DNA of 64,000 bases from Thermohalobaculum sp965263335. GTDB lineage: Bacteria; Pseudomonadota; Alphaproteobacteria; Rhodobacterales; Rhodobacteraceae. A program made the position numbers and the translations under genes. Under the pieces are notes generated by a model. The model had not been told where the DNA came from. It worked only from the letters and a program-made list of their open reading frames with translations, and did no database searches. Positions 16,200-25,116 of the stretch are shown piece by piece (position 1 is the first letter of the stretch; each line of letters starts with the position of its first letter). The DNA is taken from contig CBDHHE010000001.1 of the NCBI GenBank assembly GCA_965263335.1, positions 2,232,001-2,296,000 of the forward strand. Direction: 5' to 3'.

Positions 16200-18962
16200 T
16201 CAAAGCGCCTGCCAAGCAAAGGAAATCCGGCGATTGGCTGCGCGACCTTCGCTGGTCGCGTTGTCTGCAACAGGCTGGCTCTCACCATATCCAATGGCCG
16301 CCAGCCCTTCGGTTGGCACACCGCGCTCCGCCATGAACGCTAAGACTGCCAAGGCACGTGCTTCGCTCAGAGTTTGGTTGTCCACCGCCTCCCCCTGATC
16401 ATCGGTGTGGCCGCCAATCTCGAGCAACGCACCTTTGCCGGCACAGGCGATTGCGATCCCGGTCAGTCGTTCCAGCAATGCGATCGAGTTCCTTGAAAGC
16501 TCGGCGCTGCCAGTCACGAAATTGATGCGGCTGCCCTCGATCACCCGGTTTGTTCGTTCTGAACAGCGATCGATTTGCTTTGTTCTCGTCGAGATTTCAC
16601 GGAGACCCGAGATCGTGGCATCACGCTGGGCCAGCCCGTTTCGTGCTTCAGTGAGCTCGCGCGCCAATGCTGCAAGCTTGACCTCGGTTTCGTTCTTTTC
16701 GGCCTCGACGCTGACCAGCCGTCGCTCTCCGGCCGCGATCTTGGCATTCAGATCGGCGATCGTGGCACGAGACGCATCCAAGGCCGATTTGCTTTCATCT
16801 CCTGCCGCTTCCAAATTGGCCAGCCGTGCGAGGGCAGTCTCGCGTTCTTCAGCGACCCGGTTCATTTCCTCGCGCAAGCTCTGGATCTTGTCTGAACTGC
16901 CCGATGCCTGGGCTGCGATTTCGCTTCTAAGAGTCGCGATCTCCGCGTCTCGTTCCGTCAAAAGCGCGACTTGGGCATCTCGCTCGGTACTAAGCTTTTC
17001 GCTAGCTGCAGTTCGATCGGCCAGCGCTGACTTGGCTGCCGCAAGCTGTGCCGCGAGATCCCCCGCGCTGGCCTCGCGCGCCGAAAGGCCGCTGCGCAGG
17101 GTGTCGAGCTCGCGCGTCAGACCCGAGATCATCGCATCCCGCTCCGAGAGCGCCGCGTCCTTCGACGCCAGCTCCGCGGACAACACCGTGCGCTCGTCCG
17201 ACAACGCCGTCTCTGCCGCCTGAGCCGCCGCAAGCTGTGCCGCGAGATCCCCCGCGCTGGCCTCGCGCGCCGAAAGGCCGCTGCGCAGGGTGTCGAGCTC
17301 GCGCGTCAGACCCGAGATCGTCGCATCCCGCTCCGAGAGCGCCGCGTCCTTCGACGCCAGCTCCGCGGACAACACCGTGCGCTCGTCCGACAACGCCGTC
17401 TCTGCCGCCTGAGCCGCCGCAAGCTGTGCCGCGAGATCCCCCGCGCTGGCCTCGCGCGCCGAAAGGCCGCTGCGCAGGGTGTCGAGCTCGCGCGTCAGAC
17501 CCGAGATCATCGCATCCCGCTCCGAGAGCGCCGCGTCCTTCGACGCCAGCTCCGCGGACAACACCGTGCGCTCGTCCGACAACGCCGTCTCTGCCGCCTG
17601 AGCCGCCGCAAGCTGTGCCGCGAGATCCCCCGCGCTGGCCTCGCGCGCCGAAAGGCCGCTGCGCAGGGTGTCGAGCTCGCGCGTCAGACCCGAGATCATC
17701 GCATCCCGCTCCGAGAGCGCCGCGTCCTTCGACGCCAGCTCCGCGGACAACACCGTGCGCTCGTCCGACAACGCCGTCTCTGCCGCCTGAGCCGCCGCAA
17801 GCTGTGCCGCGAGATCCCCCGCGCTGGCCTCGCGCGCCGAAAGGCCGCTGCGCAGGGTGTCGAGCTCGCGCGTCAGACCCGAGATCGTCGCATCCCGCTC
17901 CGAGAGCGCCGCGTCCTTCGACGCCAGCTCCGCGGACAACACCGTGCGCTCGTCCGACAACGCCGTCTCTGCCGCCTGAGCCGCCGCAAGCTGTGCCGCG
18001 AGATCCCCCGCGCTGGCCTCGCGCGCCGAAAGGCCGCTGCGCAGGGTGTCGAGCTCGCGCGTCAGACCCGAGATCGTCGCATCCCGCTCCGAGAGCGCCG
18101 CGTCCTTCGACGCCAGCTCCGCGGACAACACCGTGCGCTCGTCCGACAACGCCGTCTCTGCCGCCTGAGCCGCCGCAAGCTGTGCCGCGAGATCCCCCGC
18201 GCTGGCCTCGCGCGCCGAAAGGCCGCTGCGCAGGGTGTCGAGCTCGCGCGTCAGACCCGAGATCATCGCATCGCGGGACGAAAGAACAGTGCGGCTGTTG
18301 GCTAGGTCTCTCTCCAGTTCCGCGATCTGGTCAGTGAGGCCCTTCGTTGGAACAGGTTCGGAGATGAGCGCCGACCAGTTGCCCCGAGTGGCCAATTCCG
18401 TTTCGATCGCCTCTGGTTCATTTGCAGAGGTGCCAGAGAGCACGTAACTTCCATCGGCAGAGGTCATCGTTCCCACTGACATCAAGCCGAGCATTTCCAG
18501 ACCGTACTCCGCCTCCTGATGCCAGGGGCCCACAGAGCCGGAGACTTCGAGACCGTCGATCACGTCTCCGTCGGTTGCGCGACCTGCGGCTTCAGTCAAA
18601 CGTGTTCGCGTATCGATATCCGGAACAGAGCCATTGAGCGTTATCCCCACCGATGTTTTGACAGCTGAGATAAAGCCGTGCGCAGCCAGGTACGTCATGC
18701 CATCGATCGGACCGAGGGCACCGTCGGTTTTGCTCGCCTGCACGAGCAGTTGCTGCTTGCGCGATGCGTCATCCACAACGCCGGACACGATCACGTGCCG
18801 CCCGTCCGCCTCGACGGCGATCCCCGAAGAATCCACTTCCGCAAGGCTCGCAGTCGCGCGCGCGCGGATATCCTCTTCGATTGCTTCCGACTTGTGCCAA
18901 AGCGCTGAGTAGTAGGTCAGAGCGGTGGCCGCGGCTGCTGCTGCGAGGAAATACTGTTTCAT
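16200..18962 (-). CDS. OmpA-family envelope protein with BON domain and long repeated coiled coil
   Basis: This 920-residue protein starts MKQYFLAAAAAATALTYYSA, a membrane anchor or uncleaved signal. BON-like segments follow (about 35-85 and 95-150, with VEADGRHVIVSGVVDDASRK). The middle, about residues 225-640, is seven near-identical 63-residue coiled-coil repeats, then a more varied coiled coil. The C-terminus is an OmpA peptidoglycan-binding domain (INFVTGSAELSRNS, IGGHTDDQGE, LSEARALAVLAFM, IGYGESQPVADN, NRRISF). It probably spans from inner membrane to cell wall. The ATG at 18962 has GGAG upstream and is preferred over the ATG at 18974. Confidence 0.85.
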   Translation of the reverse strand: MKQYFLAAAAAATALTYYSALWHKSEAIEEDIRARATASLAEVDSSGIAVEADGRHVIVSGVVDDASRKQQLLVQASKTDGALGPIDGMTYLAAHGFISAVKTSVGITLNGSVPDIDTRTRLTEAAGRATDGDVIDGLEVSGSVGPWHQEAEYGLEMLGLMSVGTMTSADGSYVLSGTSANEPEAIETELATRGNWSALISEPVPTKGLTDQIAELERDLANSRTVLSSRDAMISGLTRELDTLRSGLSAREASAGDLAAQLAAAQAAETALSDERTVLSAELASKDAALSERDATISGLTRELDTLRSGLSAREASAGDLAAQLAAAQAAETALSDERTVLSAELASKDAALSERDATISGLTRELDTLRSGLSAREASAGDLAAQLAAAQAAETALSDERTVLSAELASKDAALSERDAMISGLTRELDTLRSGLSAREASAGDLAAQLAAAQAAETALSDERTVLSAELASKDAALSERDAMISGLTRELDTLRSGLSAREASAGDLAAQLAAAQAAETALSDERTVLSAELASKDAALSERDATISGLTRELDTLRSGLSAREASAGDLAAQLAAAQAAETALSDERTVLSAELASKDAALSERDAMISGLTRELDTLRSGLSAREASAGDLAAQLAAAKSALADRTAASEKLSTERDAQVALLTERDAEIATLRSEIAAQASGSSDKIQSLREEMNRVAEERETALARLANLEAAGDESKSALDASRATIADLNAKIAAGERRLVSVEAEKNETEVKLAALARELTEARNGLAQRDATISGLREISTRTKQIDRCSERTNRVIEGSRINFVTGSAELSRNSIALLERLTGIAIACAGKGALLEIGGHTDDQGEAVDNQTLSEARALAVLAFMAERGVPTEGLAAIGYGESQPVADNATSEGRAANRRISFAWQAL
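17054..18277 (-). repeat. 189-bp tandem repeat, six full copies plus a partial seventh
   Basis: Copies recur exactly every 189 bp; the marker GAGATC of each lies at 17125, 17314, 17503, 17692, 17881, 18070 and 18259. The copies appear identical in DNA except for one base that switches Met (ATG) and Thr (ACG) in SERDA(M/T)ISGLTREL. Each encodes 63 residues, a heptad-compatible coiled-coil unit. Such near-perfect identity suggests recent expansion or gene conversion. Confidence 0.95.
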
Positions 18963-19440
18963 ACTGCACTCCATGTCGGTGGCCGGAAATCAGGTTGTTC
19001 CGGGCGGACAGGCTGACAACGCCAAAGCCCAAATTGCTAAGCGCTGACTATGACAGTTCATAGCGCTTCGGCTCGAAACTCGGTCAGTTTGCAACCACAC
19101 GGGATGCCGCTCCAAGCAGCTCTTCCTGAGATTGCAGCTTCTGGGTGATTCAGAGGCTGTGACGGCCCCGAGCAACCGCTCGAGAGAACGTCAACAAAAT
19201 GGCCGATGTTTTCGATTCTGACGCGAAGCTGTCTTATCGCATACCGGCATCGCGGTGTTTTGACCTAGCAATCCAGCTCATCCTGGGCACGGCGCGGCAA
19301 TTTGGGAGGACAGCAGATCAGCCCACCATCCACGCATCGATGAAACTCTGTTCTGAACAATCGAGAGCCGTATCTCTCATGCTTCGGGTTGCCAACAGCG
19401 CAGATTGTTTGGCCAAAGTCTGTAGCGATCCCCAGAGCTC
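18963..19440. other. intergenic stretch without recognisable gene
   Basis: The 478 bp upstream of the OmpA-repeat gene presumably contain its promoter. Short open frames exist on both strands, including 19199-19477 on the plus strand, which runs into the convergent hydrolase gene. None has a ribosome site or a recognisable family. I see no repeat or RNA gene here. Confidence 0.5.
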
Positions 19441-20337
19441 TCAGACGTCAGGTCTGTTCAGATGCGTCATGAAGTGATCAGCCAGAAGGTCCGCCGCTGG
19501 GGCGACAAGCTCCGGATCGTCGTAGAATGCCGTCTGGTTTGGACCCTCGATCCAGTGCAGCGGGGCCTCGAACGGCAGATTGTCGTGGAACTTTCTGGCC
19601 CAAGCTGGTGACAAACCGTTTTCAGAGTGCACCATGAGCAGCGGAGCCTTCACCTGCGGCGCGGCAGATTGAACATCAAACGTCAAGAAGTGTTCTCGAG
19701 ACATTACCGCGAAGGCATTTTCGTAGTTGGGTACGCCTGCGCGCGGCGTGGCATAGTAGTCGTAGGTTGATTGCAATGTCATGGCCGCGTCGCCTTGCAG
19801 CGCCGCCGCAGGGACAGACAAGACTTCTCCAGTCGCTTCGTAGTGCTTTCGAGCCGAGATGCCTTGATCGACCTTCGCCTGAAATCCGTCAGGATCAGCC
19901 GCCCGCATCGCGGGGACATCGCGAAAGTATCCCACAACTGTGCCCATTGCGCGGACGCGCGGATCTTGCAGAGCTGCATGTATCACATACCCGGCTCCCA
20001 AGCAGACACCTGCGGCACCGATCTTGTGCCCGTCCACCCTGGGATGGTCCGCGAGCACATCTATGGCAGTTTTCAGGTCTTCGATCTTGTGGTGACAGTT
20101 CTCGTACTGGCGCGGCTCGCCGCCGCTTTCCCCGAAGTGGCGATGATCCAGTGCAAGTGCAGCAATGCCTCTCTCGGAGAGAGCCGCTGCATAGACACCG
20201 GTCACCTGTTCCTTGACCGATGTCATTGGCCCGCCGACGACAATGCCGGGAAACGGTCCGGCGCTGTCGGGAAAATACAAGTTGCCAACGACTGTGACAC
20301 CTGCGACGTCGAAAGTTACACGCTCGATCATGCTCAT
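19441..20337 (-). CDS. alpha/beta hydrolase with cysteine nucleophile motif
   Basis: This 298-residue hydrolase has the fold order expected: oxyanion region VVGGPMTSVKEQ, LALDHRHFGESGG, and a nucleophile elbow GVCLGAGY (about residue 112) with Cys where most members have Ser. Dienelactone hydrolases also use Cys here. The acid lies in LLMVHSENGLSPAW. The position usually holding the catalytic His reads EGPNQTAFYDDPE, without His. It starts 4 bases after the agmatine deiminase stop, as third gene of gntR-aguA-hydrolase. Its substrate is unknown. Confidence 0.8.
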   Translation of the reverse strand: MSMIERVTFDVAGVTVVGNLYFPDSAGPFPGIVVGGPMTSVKEQVTGVYAAALSERGIAALALDHRHFGESGGEPRQYENCHHKIEDLKTAIDVLADHPRVDGHKIGAAGVCLGAGYVIHAALQDPRVRAMGTVVGYFRDVPAMRAADPDGFQAKVDQGISARKHYEATGEVLSVPAAALQGDAAMTLQSTYDYYATPRAGVPNYENAFAVMSREHFLTFDVQSAAPQVKAPLLMVHSENGLSPAWARKFHDNLPFEAPLHWIEGPNQTAFYDDPELVAPAADLLADHFMTHLNRPDV

Positions 20338-20341
20338 TGGC

Positions 20342-21367
20342 TTAAGTTCCTGCGACCGCTGGCACCTGTTGTGTCAGGCAATGAACGGCACCGCCCTGCA
20401 TCGGCGCCGCCCGCATTTGAACCCCGACAACGTCTCGCCCGGGAAAATGGGTTTGCAGTGCCGCCAGTGCAGCCGCATCGGCCTCAGGGTCTTCCGCAGC
20501 TTGCGGCATGATCACGGCGCGGTTGCAGATGTAGAAATTCATGTAAGGCGCGATGATGTAGCGACCGTCTTCGACAAACCCCGACATGTGCGGGAACTCG
20601 ACAACTTCGATCCCTGCACTTTCCAGAATGGAACGGCTCTTCGCCAGCACGAGGGCGTTGGGATCATCATCCGGGACCGAGAGCATCAGAACCTTGTTCA
20701 CATCTATGAAGCACATGAAGAGGTCGATATGGCCATCCGTGCCGTAGTACATCCTGTCCGGGTCGCGTTGTTGATCTTCAGCCAACCCCTCGGGCAGCCA
20801 GACCACCCGGTCGACGCCGAGGTTCTTTCTTAGACCGTCTTCCACGGCATCCCGGGTCAGATACCAGTTCCGGGTTTCGTGCATCACACATGCCTCGGGC
20901 GCGATAAGAGTTCCCGCACCATCGATGGTGATCGCACCGCCTTCGAGGACGATGTCGACCGATGTGACTTGCACGCCAGCATGATCGGCAATGCATCGTC
21001 CCAATCGCGCATCGCGGTCCCGATCGGCGTGGCGCTCACCCCAGGCATTGAATGTGAAGTGGCGCGCCAGAAGCGTGCTTCCGTCTGTGACGAACAATGG
21101 CCCGTTGTCGCGCAGCCATGACCCGTCCATCGGACGCACCAGCACCTCGATGGTTTCGGTGAGACGCCTGCGCGCATCGGCTGCCTGCGCGTCGTCTGCG
21201 CAGATCATCGTCACAGGTTCGAAGGATGCAATTGCATTTGCCACTTGTGCGAATTCATCTCGTCCCTGTTCGAGGGTGTCACCCCAGGATGAGGTTCTGC
21301 ACGGCCACCCGATGTAGGTGCGCTGGTGGGGTTCCCACTCAGCGGGCATTCGGAACCTTGCCGTCAT
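20342..21367 (-). CDS. aguA: agmatine deiminase / peptidyl-arginine deiminase-family protein
   Basis: This 341-residue member of the guanidino-group-modifying family begins MPAEWEPHQRTYIGWPC after a few residues. It keeps SWLRDNGPLFV, LEGGAITIDGAGT, HIDLFMCFID and the terminal catalytic cysteine in GGAVHCLTQQVP. Agmatine deiminase turns agmatine into N-carbamoylputrescine and ammonia; related enzymes act on other guanidino compounds. Its ATG overlaps the gntR stop as ATGA. Substrate assignment is by family only. Confidence 0.88.
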   Translation of the reverse strand: MTARFRMPAEWEPHQRTYIGWPCRTSSWGDTLEQGRDEFAQVANAIASFEPVTMICADDAQAADARRRLTETIEVLVRPMDGSWLRDNGPLFVTDGSTLLARHFTFNAWGERHADRDRDARLGRCIADHAGVQVTSVDIVLEGGAITIDGAGTLIAPEACVMHETRNWYLTRDAVEDGLRKNLGVDRVVWLPEGLAEDQQRDPDRMYYGTDGHIDLFMCFIDVNKVLMLSVPDDDPNALVLAKSRSILESAGIEVVEFPHMSGFVEDGRYIIAPYMNFYICNRAVIMPQAAEDPEADAAALAALQTHFPGRDVVGVQMRAAPMQGGAVHCLTQQVPAVAGT

Positions 21368-22035
21368 TGCAGTGCGCCCTCCATCCCGCTGACGATCAGA
21401 TCGCGGGTGTACGAAAGGTGCTTTGCAAGCGCCGAACAGGCCGCATCAGCCTCACGGTTGAGCGACAGGTCCATCAACACCCGGTGCTCAGAGGCCACAT
21501 CGCGCTTCACTTGCTCGTATGGCATTGACCATCGTCGATAGAGTTCTGCAGCCGCCCTCAGACCTTCCGCGATGTTCATGAGGCGTGTATTGGGGGCAGC
21601 GCTGATCAGTGCCATGTGAAACGCCTGATGCGCCTGCGCCCAAGCATCAGTGACGGAGTTCTCATCGCCGTCGACATGCTTCTCGGTCCGCTCCAACCGG
21701 TGATGAGCAGAGACAATCCGGGTCTCCCAGTCGAGATCACCAAACTTGATGGACTGGTTCAGCACGGCGGTTTCGATCAGGACACGCGAATCCGTCAAAT
21801 CGTTGAGATCCTTCAGCGTGAGATCAACGACCCGGAAGCCCTGCTGCGCACGAGCAACCGCCAGGCCTTCGGCGGCGAGGCGGGTGAGAGCTTCGCGGAG
21901 CACACCCATGCTGACGCCGTAGCTTTCCCTAAGCTGCGCGAACTGAAGTGCTGCTCCCGGAGCGAGATGTCCACTCAGGATGTCTGCGCGCACGCGATGA
22001 TAGGTAAACTCGGATTGGGTTTCGGAACTTGCCAT
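21364..22035 (-). CDS. GntR-family transcriptional regulator (FCD type)
   Basis: This 223-residue regulator has an N-terminal winged helix (LRESYGVSMGVLREALTRLAAEGL, about 33-56) and an FCD ligand domain with metal-binding histidines (AHHRLE, AHQAFH, EHRVLMD). It is first in the gntR-aguA-hydrolase operon and divergent from the hydratase gene. It probably controls both and responds to a small organic acid or amine. Confidence 0.88.
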   Translation of the reverse strand: MASSETQSEFTYHRVRADILSGHLAPGAALQFAQLRESYGVSMGVLREALTRLAAEGLAVARAQQGFRVVDLTLKDLNDLTDSRVLIETAVLNQSIKFGDLDWETRIVSAHHRLERTEKHVDGDENSVTDAWAQAHQAFHMALISAAPNTRLMNIAEGLRAAAELYRRWSMPYEQVKRDVASEHRVLMDLSLNREADAACSALAKHLSYTRDLIVSGMEGALQ

Positions 22036-22108
22036 ATCGCACCTGAACGACCTCCGGAGACCACGACTGCATTCAGCAGCGCTCCGAGAGATGCTTCAAT
22101 GACAACAA

Positions 22109-22137
22109 TTAGTAGAATGTCGAAAATAAATTGACAA
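22109..22137 (-). promoter_or_regulatory. candidate sigma-70 promoter of the gntR-aguA operon
   Basis: On the minus strand TTGTCA (22137-22132) is followed after exactly 17 bases by TACTAA (22114-22109). The start site would fall about 65 bases before the gntR ATG. The TGACAAC sequence occurs twice on the plus strand (22100-22106 and 22132-22138), 32 bp apart, so the same segment may also hold the operator. The -10 match is modest. Confidence 0.35.
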
Positions 22138-22259
22138 CTCGAAATTTCAGCTCATCCTCCGAGATATGGGAAGTCCGCATCCGAGAGGCGAAAGTTGAGC
22201 ACTCCGATGCCAGACGAGTTACCGACACGCAGAAACATCGCACGCGCAAAGGCCAAGAC

Positions 22260-23051
22260 TTGAAGCTCACCGACACGCAGCATGCCCAGATTGCAGCGCG
22301 GTTGCACGCGGCGATCACGGCGGGTGAGGGCATTCCCCCTCCGAGCGAAACGGTCGACTTCGTGTTCGAAGATGCCTACCGCATCCGACGAAAGCTGGTT
22401 GACTTGTTGGTCAACGACGGCGGCAAACCGGCGGGTCACAAGATAGGCTTCACCTCAGAAGCCATGCAAAAGATGTACGGGATGACCGGACCCGACTTCG
22501 GCATCCTTCTGGACAACATGTTTCTGACGGCCGGTTCACCTGTGTCCATCGGTCAGCTGAGCGACACCCGCGCCGAGCCAGAACTTGCCTTCGAGTTGTC
22601 TCGACCGCTGGCAGGCCCAGGAGTGACCCTCGCGGATGCGCTGGCCGCAACGTCCCGCATACGGGCGGCGATCGAAGTGATCGACAGCCGTGTTGGTGCC
22701 ATGCGGGCCAAGGCCAACGACTCGCTCGCTGACAATGCGGGCGCTGGTTTTGTCGTGCTGGGCACGACCTTTCTCGACCCCGCCGAGGTCAATCTTGCCG
22801 CAGTGACCCTCACGATGGATGTCGACGGTGAGAGCCAATCTGCCATTTCAGGCGATGTCATGGGCCATCCGGCGCAACCCTTGGCATGGCTGGCCAACAA
22901 GCTTGTTGAGCTGGACGGCCTTGGCGGTTCGCTCGAGGCAGGTGACATTGTCATCACAGGCGCTCCGGTAAAGTCGGTGGCGGTCCGTCCGGGCAGTAAG
23001 TTGCACGCCAGCTTCGGACCTTTTGGCACGATCGACATCGAATTCACATAG
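22260..23051 (+). CDS. 2-keto-4-pentenoate hydratase / 2-oxohepta-3-ene-1,7-dioate hydratase family
   Basis: This is a fumarylacetoacetate-hydrolase-fold hydratase of meta-cleavage pathways, which adds water to 2-hydroxypenta-2,4-dienoate-type substrates. Family motifs are AGHKIGFTSEAMQKMYG, the acidic pair in RAEPELAFELSRPL, and IEVIDSRVG. No ATG is available before residue 80. The TTG at 22260, with AAAGG 7 bases upstream, gives 263 residues, which is the family norm. The frame itself is open back to a TTG at 22131. It is divergent from gntR. No ring-cleavage gene is visible nearby. Confidence 0.82.
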   Translation: MKLTDTQHAQIAARLHAAITAGEGIPPPSETVDFVFEDAYRIRRKLVDLLVNDGGKPAGHKIGFTSEAMQKMYGMTGPDFGILLDNMFLTAGSPVSIGQLSDTRAEPELAFELSRPLAGPGVTLADALAATSRIRAAIEVIDSRVGAMRAKANDSLADNAGAGFVVLGTTFLDPAEVNLAAVTLTMDVDGESQSAISGDVMGHPAQPLAWLANKLVELDGLGGSLEAGDIVITGAPVKSVAVRPGSKLHASFGPFGTIDIEFT

Positions 23052-23361
23052 TGCTTGGACAATGAACGCTAGAGGCCAGTGTCGTTGATCTGGACTTCAG
23101 CGTTGGAGCTGCCCGGATAGTAATCCTGTGTCGCGCAACTATGACCGGCGAACGTAGCGTGCCTCTCGAGATGGAACCGAGTTGACGGTCGAACCGCCTC
23201 AGTAACTTGCGGTGCTCAATGCTCCATTCCTTTTGCAACCTGGTCGCGTCCCGAATGGAGTGTGTCCCATCCATGCCGGTGCAAACGTCAGTGGAGTCGA
23301 CGTGCCTCCTGAAGGCGCAAACCCCCGATTGGGATCGGTCCCTAGAAAGCAGGTCGCCTTG
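23052..23361. other. intergenic stretch without recognisable gene
   Basis: The 310 bp between the convergent hydratase and monooxygenase genes show only short overlapping frames without ribosome sites or family resemblance. I see no hairpin followed by a T run. Confidence 0.5.
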
Positions 23362-24936
23362 CTATTCTGCCGCGACCGGTTTGCCCGAGGCAACTTGTAG
23401 CGAGCCGTCGGCCGTGCTGCCGGAATAGACAAACTCAGACGCATCAAGACAAATGGCCGGAAAGTCGTCCTTGTCCCGCCAATAGTCCTGTGTGTGTTGC
23501 CACTCGGGTTTCGTGCCGCACCGCGGAAGAAGGTGAAGACTTCGCGTCACGTAGTTCGGGTTGAAGTTCTCGGATGCAACCCAGTCCTGGATCGGCATGT
23601 TTTGATCCTCCGGTCTGAGTTCAACGGCCACCTTCTGAGCGCCGGTCCGCTTCATATGAGTCAGCAACCGGCAGAAGAAATCCGCCACAAGGTCAGCGCG
23701 GAGCGTCCAGCTGGCGCGGAAGTAACCGAACACCGACACCAGGTTTGGCAGCCCGGTGAACATCATGCCGCGATAGGTGATTGTATTGTGGAAATCCAGT
23801 GGTGCGCCATCGACATGAAAGGCAATGTCACCCAGCGCGTTCATGTTGAACCCGGTCGCGGCAACAATCAGATCTGCTTCCAGCTCCTGGCCGGTCTTGA
23901 GCGAAACTCCTGACTCAGTGAATTGTTCGATCTCGCCGGTCACAACCGTGGCTTTCCCGGACGCAATCGCCTCGAACAAATCCGCATCCGGAACGAAGGC
24001 AATCCTCTGCCGCCACGGGCGATAACTCGGCGTGAAATGTGTGTCGACATCATAGTCGGGACCCAACAAGCGTCGGATCTCACCGATGAGTTCTTGCTTG
24101 ACTGTCTCAGGCTCGCTGAAGGTCCGGCTGGTGAACACAGATTGCTCGTAGAGGATCTGTTTCCGAGTGATCTCGTGGATCCAGGTCTCGTCAACTTGCA
24201 ACATTCGCAGTTGATCAGCGATTTCGATGGCGTTGCGGCCAGTGCGGAAAAACGTCGGCGAGCGCTGCAGCATGGTGACATGCGCCGCGTCGTGCATGTT
24301 TGGGACGATCGTCGCCGCGCTCGCTCCAGAGCCAATCACCAAGACGGATTTGCCTGCGTAGTCGATATCGTCGGTCCACTCCTCCGAATGGACCAGCCGC
24401 CCACTATAGCGATCCATGCCGGGCCAATCCGGCCAATAGCCTTCACGGTGGCGGAAATATCCGTTGCCCATGTAAAGAAAACCGGCGGTAAACTGGACCT
24501 CTTCTTCCACATCAAGGTTGACCGCGGTTATCGTCCATAGATTGCGCTCACTTGACCACTCGGCCGCGCTGATCTTGTGGCGATAGCGAATGTGACGCGC
24601 CAGCTGGTTCTCCTCGATGATCTCGCCCATGTAGGACAGAATCTCGTCGGCGGTCGCGATTGGCGGGCCGACCCAAGGCTTGAACCGATAGCCAAACGTG
24701 TAGAGGTCGCTGTCCGACCTGATGCCCGGATACCGATGCGACCACCAGGTGCCGCCAAAGGTCTCGAATGCTTCAAGCACAACAATGCTGGTATCGGGGC
24801 ACTGTTCTGACAGATGGTAGGCGGCGCCGATCCCCGAAATACCTGCGCCGACAATCAAGACGTCAAAATGTTCGATTTCCTGCGTCACCACGAGTGGCTC
24901 CTTGATTGCGCACCCTTCCGAAAAGCCGATGCTCAT
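23362..24936 (-). CDS. flavin-containing monooxygenase, Baeyer-Villiger type
   Basis: This 524-residue class B flavoprotein monooxygenase has an FAD site, VLIVGAGISGIGAAYHL (about residues 27-43), and an NADPH site, VLVIGSGASAATIV (about 200-213). Between them is YSGRLVHSEEW, matching the Baeyer-Villiger fingerprint FxGxxxHxxxW with Tyr for Phe. It would insert oxygen into ketones or oxidise N or S compounds using NADPH. It stands alone as a single-gene unit. Substrate is unknown. Confidence 0.88.
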   Translation of the reverse strand: MSIGFSEGCAIKEPLVVTQEIEHFDVLIVGAGISGIGAAYHLSEQCPDTSIVVLEAFETFGGTWWSHRYPGIRSDSDLYTFGYRFKPWVGPPIATADEILSYMGEIIEENQLARHIRYRHKISAAEWSSERNLWTITAVNLDVEEEVQFTAGFLYMGNGYFRHREGYWPDWPGMDRYSGRLVHSEEWTDDIDYAGKSVLVIGSGASAATIVPNMHDAAHVTMLQRSPTFFRTGRNAIEIADQLRMLQVDETWIHEITRKQILYEQSVFTSRTFSEPETVKQELIGEIRRLLGPDYDVDTHFTPSYRPWRQRIAFVPDADLFEAIASGKATVVTGEIEQFTESGVSLKTGQELEADLIVAATGFNMNALGDIAFHVDGAPLDFHNTITYRGMMFTGLPNLVSVFGYFRASWTLRADLVADFFCRLLTHMKRTGAQKVAVELRPEDQNMPIQDWVASENFNPNYVTRSLHLLPRCGTKPEWQHTQDYWRDKDDFPAICLDASEFVYSGSTADGSLQVASGKPVAAE

Positions 24937-25116
24937 CCCCAGATGATTGCGTCAAGGAGCAGACAGGTGCAACGATCTAGCCGCGTGTCTCGTCGCGAAC
25001 TGTAGCACCCGAGAACCGCAAGACCGGGTTCGCCGCGAGCTGGCAGACTTGCCACGGATACAGATCGTGCACCGGGCTCACCGCATGCCGGGTCGTTGAG
25101 ACCGGTGCGTCACAGC

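Noticed and set aside
17054..18277. Regular repeats that could suggest a CRISPR array
   Set aside because: The period is 189 bp with no unique spacers, and the repeats encode a coiled coil within one gene.
17048..18337. Long plus-strand open frame (429 codons) opposite the OmpA-protein repeats
   Set aside because: It exists because a 189-bp repeat without stops in one copy is stop-free in all. Its product is Pro/Arg-rich low-complexity sequence with no ribosome site; the minus-strand frame has clear domains.
19199..19477. 92-codon plus-strand frame
   Set aside because: No ribosome site or recognisable domain, and it overlaps the end of the well-supported hydrolase gene.
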